Of a stretch of DNA of 6,723 nucleotides, positions 1 to 6,000 are shown piece by piece. The translations under genes and the position numbers were made by a program. Below the pieces are notes generated by a model, which saw only the letters and a program-made list of their open reading frames with translations, ran no database searches and was not told where the DNA came from. The DNA comes from Clostridiales bacterium. GTDB lineage: Bacteria > Bacillota > Sulfobacillia > UBA995 > UBA9673. The first letter of the stretch is position 1; the number at the start of each line of letters is the position of its first letter. The DNA lies in the NCBI GenBank assembly GCA_003541445.1, contig DPMO01000213.1, positions 1-6,723 on the forward strand. Reading direction: 5' to 3'.

Positions 1-308
1 ACGACTCGTGGTACGTGGTCCGCAACACCCCCGGCGTCACGGGGTTCGTCGGCTCCGGCACAAGGCCCGTGCCGCTCGAGCCGAGCGAGGTCCGGAGTAT
101 CCTGCGGCACATGGGGGTTGACGAACCCAGGCCGAAGGTCATGTACGAGCGCGGGGAGAGCGTCAAGGTCATCAGCGGTCCGTTCATGGGATTCATCGGA
201 AAGGTCAAGGAGATCAACCTCGACAAGGGCAAGCTCAGGGTGTCCGTGTCGATGTTCGGCCGGGAGACCCCTGTGGAACTCGACTTCAGTCAGGTGGAGA
301 AGCTCTAA
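1..308 (+). CDS. nusG: Transcription termination/antitermination factor NusG, C-terminal part (5' truncated)
   Basis: The left edge cuts this gene. The first complete codon is at position 3 and the stop TAA is at 306-308. The visible protein begins with residues [17 protein letters not shown], the characteristic end of the NGN domain that contacts the RNA polymerase clamp and lobe. A short linker leads to a KOW domain ([18 protein letters not shown]), and the protein ends [17 protein letters not shown], a typical bacterial NusG C-terminus. In the family the NGN domain bridges the polymerase cleft and affects pausing and processivity, while the KOW domain recruits Rho or ribosomal protein S10. 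The gene order nusG-rplK-rplA is very widely conserved, normally with secE just upstream, outside this window. The visible part of the C-terminus is intact. The identification is secure, but the true start lies outside the window. Confidence 0.97.
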   Translation, partial: DSWYVVRNTPGVTGFVGSGTRPVPLEPSEVRSILRHMGVDEPRPKVMYERGESVKVISGPFMGFIGKVKEINLDKGKLRVSVSMFGRETPVELDFSQVEKL

Positions 309-372
309 GGTCCGGCAGGGTTGCGGCTCTCCGTCCAGGCGTCATCACAGACAGGAGAAGAGGTTCGTTCCA

Positions 373-798
373 GTGGCCAAGAAGGTTCTCGCAATCATCA
401 AGCTACAGATACCGGCCGGCAAGGCTACGCCGGCCCCGCCGGTGGGCCCGGCTCTGGGCCAGCACGGCGTGAACATCATGGCCTTCTGCAAGGAGTACAA
501 CGAGAGGACGGCCAAGCAGGCCGGACTGGTCGTTCCCGTTGAGATAACGGTCTTCGAAGACCGCTCCTTCACCTTCGTCTGCAAGACCCCCCCGGCTTCC
601 GTCCTGCTCAAGAGGGCCGCGGGTCTTGAGAAGGGATCGGGTGTGCCCAACCGGGAGAAGGTCGGCCGGGTGACGCGGGAGCAGGTCCGGGAGATAGCCC
701 AGACGAAGATGGCCGACCTGAACGCCGCAAGCCTGGAGGCGGCCATGCGGATGATCGAGGGTACGGCCCGCAGTATGGGTATAACGGTGGAGGAGTAA
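373..798 (+). CDS. rplK: 50S ribosomal protein L11
   Basis: The 141-residue product matches the usual L11 length. The N-terminal domain starts [20 protein letters not shown] and carries the conserved proline-rich helix (P20, P22, P23, P26) where thiostrepton and micrococcin act in this family. The C-terminal 23S rRNA-binding domain ends with the family signature [16 protein letters not shown]11 sits at the base of the L7/L12 stalk, contacts elongation factors, and is needed for RelA-type stringent activation. The start is GTG at 373: the reading frame stays open far upstream into nusG, but only this start gives the canonical MAKK beginning. AGAGG at 359-363 lies 9 nt upstream, with another AGGAG at 353-357. 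The gene follows nusG after 64 nt and precedes rplA by 4 nt. I saw no clear promoter or terminator between nusG and rplK. Confidence 0.97.
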   Translation: MAKKVLAIIKLQIPAGKATPAPPVGPALGQHGVNIMAFCKEYNERTAKQAGLVVPVEITVFEDRSFTFVCKTPPASVLLKRAAGLEKGSGVPNREKVGRVTREQVREIAQTKMADLNAASLEAAMRMIEGTARSMGITVEE

Positions 799-802
799 GA
801 CG

Positions 803-1495
803 ATGAAGCAGGCCAGAAGCTACAGGGAAGTGGCGGCGAAGGTCGACCCGGAGCGCCTCTACGACCCCGAGGAAGCCATCCGCCTCGTGAAGGACACGAA
901 GCGGGCCAAGTTCGACGAGACGGTCGAGGTCGCGGTCAGGTTGGGCATCGACGTCAAGCACGCCGACCAGATGGTCCGCGGGACCGTGGTCCTCCCGGCG
1001 GGGACGGGCAAGCAGAGGAAGGTCCTGGTCTTCGCGAAGGGGGAAAAGGCGCGGGAGGCCGAAGAGGCCGGGGCCGATTATGTCGGAGCCGAGGACCTTG
1101 CCGCGAAGATTCAGGAGGGCTGGCTCGACTTCGACGTCGCCGTGGCCACGCCGGACATGATGAGCGTGGTGGGAAAGCTCGGCCGCATCCTGGGGCCCCG
1201 TGGGCTCATGCCCAACCCCAAGTCGGGGACGGTCACCTTCGACATCGCCCAGGCGGTCCGGCAGATCAAGGCGGGTAAGATCGAGTTCAGGGCAGATAAG
1301 ACCGGCATCGTTCACGCTCCGATCGGGAAGGCCTCCTTCGAGGACGAGAAGCTCCTCGACAACTTCAGGACGCTGATGGAGGCCTTGAGCAAGGCCAGGC
1401 CGGCGGCGGCCAAGGGCCAGTACTTCCGGAGCGTCGTCCTCTCCCTGACCATGGGGCCCGGCGTCCGGGTGAACCCCCAGAAGGTCACTCAATAG
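803..1495 (+). CDS. rplA: 50S ribosomal protein L1
   Basis: The 230-residue product has normal L1 length and starts [20 protein letters not shown], slightly shorter in the basic N-terminal stretch than many homologues. The L1 signature [17 protein letters not shown] lies at about residues 123-139, in the second domain, and the closing first domain carries [14 protein letters not shown] near residues 174-187. L1 binds the 23S rRNA L1 stalk, helps E-site tRNA release, and in many bacteria represses translation of its own rplK-rplA mRNA. The ATG at 803 is preceded by GGAGGAG (789-795), which lies inside the 3' end of rplK, so the two genes are probably translationally coupled. The stop TAG at 1493-1495 is followed by the long rplJ leader. 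I could not recognise an L1-binding mRNA motif upstream of rplK by eye. Confidence 0.97.
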   Translation: MKQARSYREVAAKVDPERLYDPEEAIRLVKDTKRAKFDETVEVAVRLGIDVKHADQMVRGTVVLPAGTGKQRKVLVFAKGEKAREAEEAGADYVGAEDLAAKIQEGWLDFDVAVATPDMMSVVGKLGRILGPRGLMPNPKSGTVTFDIAQAVRQIKAGKIEFRADKTGIVHAPIGKASFEDEKLLDNFRTLMEALSKARPAAAKGQYFRSVVLSLTMGPGVRVNPQKVTQ

Positions 1496-1572
1496 AACGG
1501 ACCTTTCGGCCCAGGCCGTCTCCGAGCAGGATGCGGCCGGGTCGAAGGATGAAATCCAAGACTCGTGAACCG

Positions 1573-1645
1573 GCCGTAGACAGCAGGTGTCTCCGGGAGG
1601 AGCCTGGGAGACCTAAGCGGCCCCGTGTGGCCGGCCTGCCGAGGC
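1573..1645 (+). promoter_or_regulatory. L10 leader: three-way-junction RNA element for L10-(L12) binding
   Basis: The stretch carries the hallmark sequences of the L10 leader found before rplJ in Bacillota: CCGTAGACAGCAGGTG near 1574-1589, CCTAAGC at 1612-1618, and CCTGCCGAGG at 1635-1644. They fold consistently. GCC (1573-1575) pairs with GGC (1643-1645). A kink-turn-like internal loop follows, GTAGACA against CGA. GCAGG (1583-1587) then pairs with CCTGC (1635-1639) and closes a three-way junction. Arm one is GTCTCC/GGAGAC (1589-1594/1607-1612) and arm two is CGGCC/GGCCG (1618-1622/1629-1633), with CTAAG joining them. In Bacillus subtilis the L10-L12 complex binds such a leader and promotes termination before rplJ, adjusting stalk protein supply. 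The outer boundaries are uncertain because flanking sequence (about 1540-1572) may add pairs. The fold was worked out by hand. Confidence 0.88.
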
Positions 1646-1648
1646 GAT

Positions 1649-1682
1649 CAGGGCGGCGGTCTTGTCGCCGTACGGTGCCCTG
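1649..1682 (+). promoter_or_regulatory. Candidate antiterminator hairpin of the rplJ leader
   Basis: CAGGGC (1649-1654) is perfectly complementary to GCCCTG (1677-1682). Inside it GGCG (1655-1658) pairs with CGCC (1666-1669) around a 7-nt loop, leaving a 7-nt bulge at 1670-1676. The right arm occupies the first bases of the terminator stem starting at 1678, so the two structures cannot coexist. This is the arrangement expected for an attenuator. In the Bacillus model the free leader favours read-through and L10-L12 binding favours termination. The pairing is seen in the sequence; the switching role is inferred. Confidence 0.55.
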
Positions 1683-1713
1683 CGCCCAGCTGCGGCGCAG
1701 GGTTTCGATGTTT
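1678..1713 (+). terminator. Intrinsic terminator (attenuator) in the rplJ leader
   Basis: CCCTGCGCC (1678-1686) and GGCGCAGGG (1694-1702) form a perfect 9-bp GC-rich stem with a 7-nt loop. TTTCGATGTTTC follows, an interrupted U-rich tail typical of GC-rich Bacillota. It lies 40 nt before the rplJ start and directly after the L10 leader fold, as expected for the feedback attenuator of the rplJL unit. The tail is not a clean run of Ts, so termination is likely partial. Confidence 0.75.
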
Positions 1714-1737
1714 CGGGGCGGACCGGTTCAGGTGACC

Positions 1738-1746
1738 GGGAGGTGA
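1738..1746 (+). promoter_or_regulatory. Ribosome binding site deciding the rplJ start
   Basis: GGGAGGTGA is an excellent Shine-Dalgarno. In-frame TTG (1753) and GTG (1756) both lie downstream. Counting from the end of GGAGGTG, the gap is 7 nt to TTG and 10 nt to GTG. The neighbouring rplL gene, with the same SD core, has a gap of 6 nt to its GTG. This favours the TTG, although GTG is normally the better start codon. Confidence 0.7.
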
Positions 1747-1752
1747 GTCGGG

Positions 1753-2283
1753 TTGGTGACACGCCGGCAGAAGGAAGAGACGGTGGAGGCCCTCGAGGAG
1801 AAGTTCAGGAGAGCGCAATCGGTCGTCCTCGCGGACTTCCAGGGTCTTTCCGTGGCTGACATGAACCTCCTCAGGAGCATGGCGCGTGAGGCCGGTGTGG
1901 AGTTCCGGGTGGTCAAGAACTCGCTCGTGCTGCTGGCGACCCGGAGGGCGGGAATCGAAGGCCTCGAGCCCTTCCTTGTCGGTCCGACGGGGGTCGCCTT
2001 CGGCTACGAAGACCCGGTGACGCCGGCCAAGGTGATCAGCCGGTTCGGGACGGAGACCAAGAAGGACCTCTCCTTCAAGGGCGGATACCTCGAAGGACGC
2101 GTCCTGGGGACCGAAGAGGTGAAGTCCCTCGCGGCTCTGCCCACCCGGACCGAGTTGCTCGGGCAGCTCGCGGGGACCGTCCAGGGGCCCGTCGCCGCGT
2201 TCCACCGGGTCCTGGCCGGCAACCTGAGAGGGCTCCTCATCGCCCTCAGTCGTATCGCTGAGCGGAAGAGTCAAGCCGCGTAG
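1753..2283 (+). CDS. rplJ: 50S ribosomal protein L10
   Basis: The product of 176 residues (175 from the alternative GTG at 1756) matches normal L10 length. The N-terminal rRNA-binding domain begins MVTRRQKEETVEALEEKF and contains the family motifs VVLADFQGL (about 24-32), VVKNSL (53-58), and FLVGPTGVAFGYEDPV (74-89). The region around ALPTRTELLGQLAGTVQGPV (128-147) leads into the C-terminal helix (about 150-172), onto which L7/L12 dimers dock. L10 is the scaffold of the stalk and, with L12, the likely ligand of the upstream leader. The TTG start is preferred on ribosome-site spacing, and M-x-T-R at the N-terminus fits clostridial homologues as I recall them. A TAG at 2281-2283 ends the gene, 78 nt before rplL. 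The number of L12 dimers bound cannot be determined from this reading. Confidence 0.96.
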   Translation: MVTRRQKEETVEALEEKFRRAQSVVLADFQGLSVADMNLLRSMAREAGVEFRVVKNSLVLLATRRAGIEGLEPFLVGPTGVAFGYEDPVTPAKVISRFGTETKKDLSFKGGYLEGRVLGTEEVKSLAALPTRTELLGQLAGTVQGPVAAFHRVLAGNLRGLLIALSRIAERKSQAA

Positions 2284-2284
2284 C

Positions 2285-2316
2285 CCGGGCCCGGCCGAGC
2301 CGGCCCTGGAGCCCGG
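2285..2316 (+). other. Hairpin just after the rplJ stop
   Basis: CCGGGC (2285-2290) pairs with GCCCGG (2311-2316), and inside it GGCC (2293-2296) can pair with GGCC (2302-2305). There is no T-rich tract after it, so it does not look like an intrinsic terminator. It could slow RNA decay or ribosomes between rplJ and rplL. The pairing is clear; the function is unknown. Confidence 0.45.
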
Positions 2317-2355
2317 CCTGAAGGTGCCATCGGGCGCCGAAGCGTTCAGGAGGTG
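2317..2355 (+). promoter_or_regulatory. Bulged hairpin running into the rplL Shine-Dalgarno
   Basis: CCTGAA (2317-2322) pairs with TTCAGG (2345-2350). Stacked on it, GGTGCC (2323-2328) pairs with GGCGCC (2333-2338) around an ATCG loop. All six extra bases, GAAGCG (2339-2344), bulge on the 3' side. The rplL ribosome site AGGAGGTG is at 2348-2355, so its first three bases lie in the stem. Partial masking of the site is a reasonable inference but is untested. Confidence 0.45.
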
Positions 2356-2361
2356 TAGCTG

Positions 2362-2745
2362 GTGTCAAAAGTCGATGAGATCATCGAGGCCGTGAAGGGC
2401 CTGACCGTCCTTGAACTCTCCCAGCTCGTCAAGGCCCTCGAGGAGGAGTTCGGGGTCTCGGCGGCGGCTCCGGTAGCCGTCGCACCCGCGGCCGCCGCCC
2501 CGGCGGCCGGCGCCGCGGCGGCTGAGGAGGAGAAGAGCGAGTTCGACGTCATCCTCAAGTCCGCCGGGGACAAGAAGATCCAGGTCATCAAGGCCGTCCG
2601 GGAGATTACCGGCCTCGGCCTCAAGGAGGCCAAGGACCTGGTCGACGGGGCGCCGAAGCCGGTGAAGGAGAAGGTCTCCAAGGAAGAGGCCGAGTCCATA
2701 AAGTCCAAGCTGGAAGAGCAGGGTGCCACCGTCGAGATAAAGTAG
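2362..2745 (+). CDS. rplL: 50S ribosomal protein L7/L12
   Basis: The 127-residue product is a standard L7/L12. Residues 1-33 form the helical dimerisation domain that docks on L10 ([19 protein letters not shown]). Residues 34-57 form a very Ala/Pro-rich hinge, and residues 59-127 form the factor-binding C-terminal domain with the conserved stretch [20 protein letters not shown] (72-91) and the C-terminus GATVEIK. It is the multi-copy stalk protein that recruits EF-Tu, EF-G and other GTPases. The start is GTG at 2362, 6 nt after the strong AGGAGGTG (2348-2355); no other start gives the normal N-terminus. The TAG at 2743-2745 is followed within 25 nt by a terminator-like hairpin. Unlike in Bacillus subtilis, no methyltransferase-like gene lies between rplL and rpoB. 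Confidence 0.98.
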   Translation: MSKVDEIIEAVKGLTVLELSQLVKALEEEFGVSAAAPVAVAPAAAAPAAGAAAAEEEKSEFDVILKSAGDKKIQVIKAVREITGLGLKEAKDLVDGAPKPVKEKVSKEEAESIKSKLEEQGATVEIK

Positions 2746-2768
2746 ATTCTGCCGACCGGAATCCAGCG

Positions 2769-2810
2769 GGCGAAGGGGGGCCTCCGAAGCCCCCCTTCGC
2801 CGCCTTGTTG
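2769..2810 (+). terminator. Terminator-like hairpin after rplL
   Basis: GGCGAAGGGGGG (2769-2780) pairs perfectly over 12 bp with CCCCCCTTCGCC if G2802 is left unpaired at the edge: C2790-C2801 pair with G2769-G2780. The loop is 9 nt. The stem is very stable, but the following tail, GCCTTGTTG, is poor in T, so read-through into rpoB is likely. It may act as a partial terminator or a 3' end stabiliser for the ribosomal protein mRNA. Its place between rplL and the rpoB promoter supports a transcript boundary. Confidence 0.65.
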
Positions 2811-2850
2811 CGGGCCCTTGCTGCGGGTAGCCGATTTTCGGGATTTGCTT

Positions 2851-2879
2851 TTGACAAACAAAGGGGGTCGTGTTATACT
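2851..2879 (+). promoter_or_regulatory. Primary-sigma promoter for rpoB with extended -10
   Basis: TTGACA (2851-2856) is a perfect -35 box, followed by a 17-nt spacer and the -10 box TATACT (2874-2879), one mismatch from consensus. A TG at 2871-2872 makes an extended -10. Transcription should start near 2884-2887, giving a leader of about 175 nt before rpoB. This is the best promoter match in the window, and it sits in an AT-richer patch of otherwise GC-rich DNA. It would allow rpoB to be expressed independently of the upstream attenuator. Use by the housekeeping sigma factor is inferred. Confidence 0.88.
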
Positions 2880-2918
2880 AGTAACTTGCTTATTGCAGCG
2901 GGCAGGAGAAGGAATTCT

Positions 2919-2945
2919 ATGTATCGCACTCCCTCCGGAGGGTAA
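2919..2945 (+). CDS. Candidate 8-codon leader peptide in the rpoB leader
   Basis: ATG at 2919 opens an ORF encoding MYRTPSGG, stopping at TAA 2943-2945. AGGAGAAGGA (2904-2913) upstream is a good ribosome site, with the AGGAG core 10 nt from the ATG. It begins about 33 nt after the predicted transcription start. The last sense codons overlap a perfect palindrome, CCCTCCGGAGGG (2931-2942). No family is recognisable and ORFs this short arise by chance, so this is a candidate only. If translated, it could influence folding of the leader. Confidence 0.25.
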   Translation: MYRTPSGG

Positions 2946-2979
2946 TACTAAACTTATTCGTTATAACAGAGGTCCCTGC

Positions 2980-3075
2980 ATGTCACCCATGGCCCAGGGA
3001 TACCCCTGGCCTGAGGTTCGGGGGTCCCGAGTCTTTCCGTGCGGGAGGAGAGCCACGGCATGCCGAAAGGCGTGA
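2980..3075 (+). CDS. Candidate 31-residue upstream ORF overlapping the rpoB start
   Basis: ATG at 2980, preceded by AGAGGT (2968-2973), opens a 31-residue ORF starting [19 protein letters not shown] and ending at TGA 3073-3075. It overlaps the first 16 nt of rpoB in a different frame (+1 relative to rpoB). Such overlaps can couple translation, since ribosomes ending at 3075 would stop close to the rpoB ATG at 3060. I recognise no homologue, and the composition is unremarkable for a non-coding GC-rich leader. It may be a chance ORF. Confidence 0.18.
   Translation: MSPMAQGYPWPEVRGSRVFPCGRRATACRKA
2991..3031 (+). other. Two consecutive hairpins in the rpoB leader
   Basis: The first hairpin pairs CCAGGG (2994-2999) with CCCTGG (3004-3009) around ATAC, and extends by GG/CC (2991-2992/3010-3011) past a bulged C. 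The second pairs TCGGG (3018-3022) with CCCGA (3026-3030) around GGT, with a possible T-G pair outside. TCTTTCC follows at 3032-3038. They lie in the untranslated leader between the promoter and the rpoB ribosome site. Their function is unknown; mRNA stability or weak attenuation are options. Confidence 0.35.
3059..3074 (+). other. GAAA-tetraloop hairpin containing the rpoB start codon
   Basis: CATGCC (3059-3064) can pair with GGCGTG (3069-3074), including one T-G pair, around a GAAA loop (3065-3068). The rpoB ATG (3060-3062) is therefore inside the stem. The first bases also form a 10-nt perfect palindrome, CGGCATGCCG (3056-3065). A six-pair stem capped by a GNRA loop can be stable enough to slow initiation. 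That effect is inferred. Confidence 0.35.
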
Positions 3076-6000
3076 GGGAACGGGAACATTTCGGGCGGAT
3101 CAAGGAAGTCCTTGAGATGCCGGACCTCATCGAGATTCAGCGCAAGTCTTACGATTGGTTCCTGAGAGACGGCCTCCGCGAGATGTTCGAGGATATCTCC
3201 CCCATCGAGGACTTCACCGGGAACCTCGTCCTGGAGTTCATCGACCACCGCCTCGACGAACCGAAGTACAGCGTTGCCGAGTGCCGTGAACGCGACGTGA
3301 CCTATGCCGCACCCCTGCGGGTCAGCGTCAGGCTCATCAACCGCGAGACCGGGGAGGTCAAGGAGCAGGAAGTCTTCATGGGCGACTTCCCGCTCATGAC
3401 CGAGAAGGGCACCTTCATCATCAACGGCGCCGAGAGGGTGGTCGTGAGCCAGCTCGTCAGGTCTCCTGGCGCCTACTATTCCGAGCAGGTCGACTCCACC
3501 GGCAAGCGCCTCATCTTCTGCACCCTCATCCCGAACCGCGGAGCCTGGCTCGAGTTCGAGACCGACAGCCATGACGTGATCTACGTCCGGGTCGACCGGA
3601 CCCGAAAGATACCTGTGACCGTCCTCCTCCGCGCCTTCGGGTACGACACGAACGAAGAGATACTGAGGGTTCTCGGCGAGTCGACGCACATCCTCAACAC
3701 TCTCGACAAGGACCCTACCCAGTCCGAGCAAGAGGCCCTCATCGAGATCTACAAGCGCCTGCGCCCCGGTGAGCCGCCCACGGTGGAGAGCGCCAGGGGC
3801 CTTCTGGAGTCGCTGTTCTTCGAGACCCGGCGCTACGACCTCGCCAGGGTGGGACGGTACAAGCTGAACAAGAAGCTCAGTTTCGAGCGGCGCCTGCGCG
3901 GCACGGTCGCCGCCGAGGACATCAGGGACAAGGCCGGAAACGTCATCGTTCCAGCCGGAACGAGGATCGACCGTGATGAGGCCAAGAAGATCGATGCGGC
4001 CGGCATAACCAGTGTCGAGGTCGAGGTGGGCAACACCCGGGTGAGGGTCATCGGAAACGGCTGCCCACCGACGGGCGTCCGGGCCCTGACCCGTCAGGAC
4101 ATCGTTGCCGTAATCAACTACATCCTGACCATGTACAAGGGCCTCGGTAAGGCCGACGACATCGACCACCTCGGCAACCGCCGCCTGAGGTGTGTCGGCG
4201 AGCTGCTCCAGAACCAGTTCCGCATCGGCCTGGCCCGGATGGAGCGGGTGGTCAAGGAGCGCATGACCATCCAGGACGTCGACATCATCACCCCGCAGGC
4301 CCTCATCAACATCCGGCCGGTCGTGGCCGCGGTCAAGGAGTTCTTCGGGTCCAGTCAGCTCTCACAGTTCATGGACCAGACCAATCCTCTGGCCGAGCTG
4401 ACCCACAAGCGGCGGCTGAGCGCGCTCGGGCCGGGCGGTCTGACCAGGGAGAGAGCCGGCTTCGAGGTCCGCGACGTCCATGACTCGCACTACGGGCGCA
4501 TGTGCCCCATCGAGACTCCGGAAGGCCCGAACATCGGGCTCATCGGCAATCTCAGTACCTACGCCCGGGTGAACGAGTACGGCTTCATCGAGACGCCCTA
4601 CCGGCGCGTCGACAAGGAAAGGAAGGTCGTCACCGAGGAAATCGAGTACCTCACGGCGGACGACGAAGAGGAGAACATCATCGCTCAGGCCAACGAGCCG
4701 CTCGAGAACGGGTGGTTCAAGAACCGGAGGGTGACCTGCCGCTACCGCAACGAGATCGTCACGGTCCCGGCCGAGCAGGTGGACTACATGGACGTCTCGC
4801 CCAAGCAGGTCGTGAGCGTCGCCTCGGCCCTGATACCGTTCCTCGAGAACGACGACGCCGGGCGCGCCTTGATGGGCGCCAACATGCAGCGCCAGGCCGT
4901 CCCGCTCGTCCGGAGTGAGGCGCCCCTCGTCGGGACGGGCATCGAGGCCCGGGTCGCCCACGACTCGGGCGTCCTCGTCACGGCCCACCGCGCCGGCACC
5001 GTCACCAGGGTCACGGCCCGCGAGATAGTCGTCGACTGCGGCAAGGACGGACCGGACACCTATGAACTGGTGAAGTTCGGCCGCTCCAACCAGGGCACGT
5101 GCATGAACCAGAAGCCTGTCGTCAAGGTCGGCCAGAAGGTCGAAAAAGGCGACCTGCTCGCCGACGGCCCCTCCACCGACCACGGCGAGCTGGCCCTGGG
5201 GCGGAACGTGCTCGTCGCCTTCATGCCGTGGGAGGGCTACAACTTCGAGGACGCCATCCTCATCTCGGAGAGGCTCGTCCGTGACGACGTGTTCACCTCG
5301 ATACACATAGAGGAACACGAGTGTGAAGCACGCGACACGAAGCTGGGTCCCGAGGAGATAACGAGGGACATCCCCAATGTCGGCGAGGACGTCCTCAAGA
5401 ACCTCGACGAACGCGGCATCATCCGCGTCGGCGCCGAAGTCATGCCCGGGGACATCCTCGTCGGGAAGGTCACACCCAAGGGCGAGACCGAGCTCACGGC
5501 CGAGGAACGGCTCCTGCGAGCCATCTTCGGTGAGAAGGCCCGCGAGGTCCGTGACACTTCCCTTCGGGTGCCTCACGGGGAGAGCGGCATCGTCGTCGAC
5601 GTGAAGGTCTTCTACCGCGAGGCAGGCGACGAGCTGGGTCCCGGCGTCAACCAGCTCGTGCGCTGTTATGTGGCCCAGAAGCGCAAGATATCGGAAGGCG
5701 ACAAGATGGCCGGCCGCCACGGGAACAAGGGCGTCATCGCCAAGATCCTCCCCGACGAGGACATGCCCTTCCTTCCCGACGGGCGTCCGGTGGACATCGT
5801 CCTCAACCCCCTCGGGGTCCCGTCGAGGATGAACATCGGCCAGATTCTGGAGACTCACCTCGGCTGGGCCGCGAGGGCTCTCGGCATCTGGGTCTCGAGC
5901 CCGGTTTTCGACGGGGCGACCGAGGACGACGTGGCCGACTGCCTGGAGAAGGCCGGTCTTCCGCGGGACGGGAAGATTCAGCTCCGGGACGGCCGCACCG

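Noticed and set aside
118..372. Upstream in-frame extension of rplK into nusG
   Set aside because: The frame happens to be open, but the sequence is Arg/Ser-rich noise over the nusG KOW domain. The canonical L11 N-terminus begins at GTG 373 with a ribosome site.
309..372. Possible L1-binding regulatory site between nusG and rplK
   Set aside because: L1 autoregulation is known in other bacteria, but I could not find the asymmetric loop motif in this 64-nt gap, so I make no claim.
608..1492. Long open frame on the - strand across rplK and rplA
   Set aside because: It mirrors the codon pattern of the genuine + strand genes. GC-rich third positions keep antisense frames open. It has no ribosome site or recognisable protein.
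1531..1746. Small ORF (71 codons) in the rplJ leader
   Set aside because: It spans the L10 leader fold, antiterminator and terminator, lacks a clear ribosome site, and has an Arg-rich composition typical of translated structured GC-rich RNA.
2455..2525. GCC/GCG-rich low-complexity stretch in rplL
   Set aside because: It simply encodes the Ala/Pro hinge normal for L7/L12.
2805..2827. Imperfect direct repeat TTGTTGCGGG / TTGCTGCGGG with 13-nt period
   Set aside because: Only two copies of 10 nt with one mismatch, in a short spacer. This is not enough to claim an operator.
2943..2967. Second promoter-like sequences (TAATAC, TATAAC) and the palindrome GTTATAAC (2960-2967)
   Set aside because: No acceptable -35 box lies 16-18 nt upstream of either. 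The AT-rich patch yields such matches by chance.
2818..2979. N-terminal extension of the 31-codon ORF back to a TTG at 2818
   Set aside because: It would run through the -35 and -10 boxes of the rpoB promoter, so most of it would precede the transcription start.
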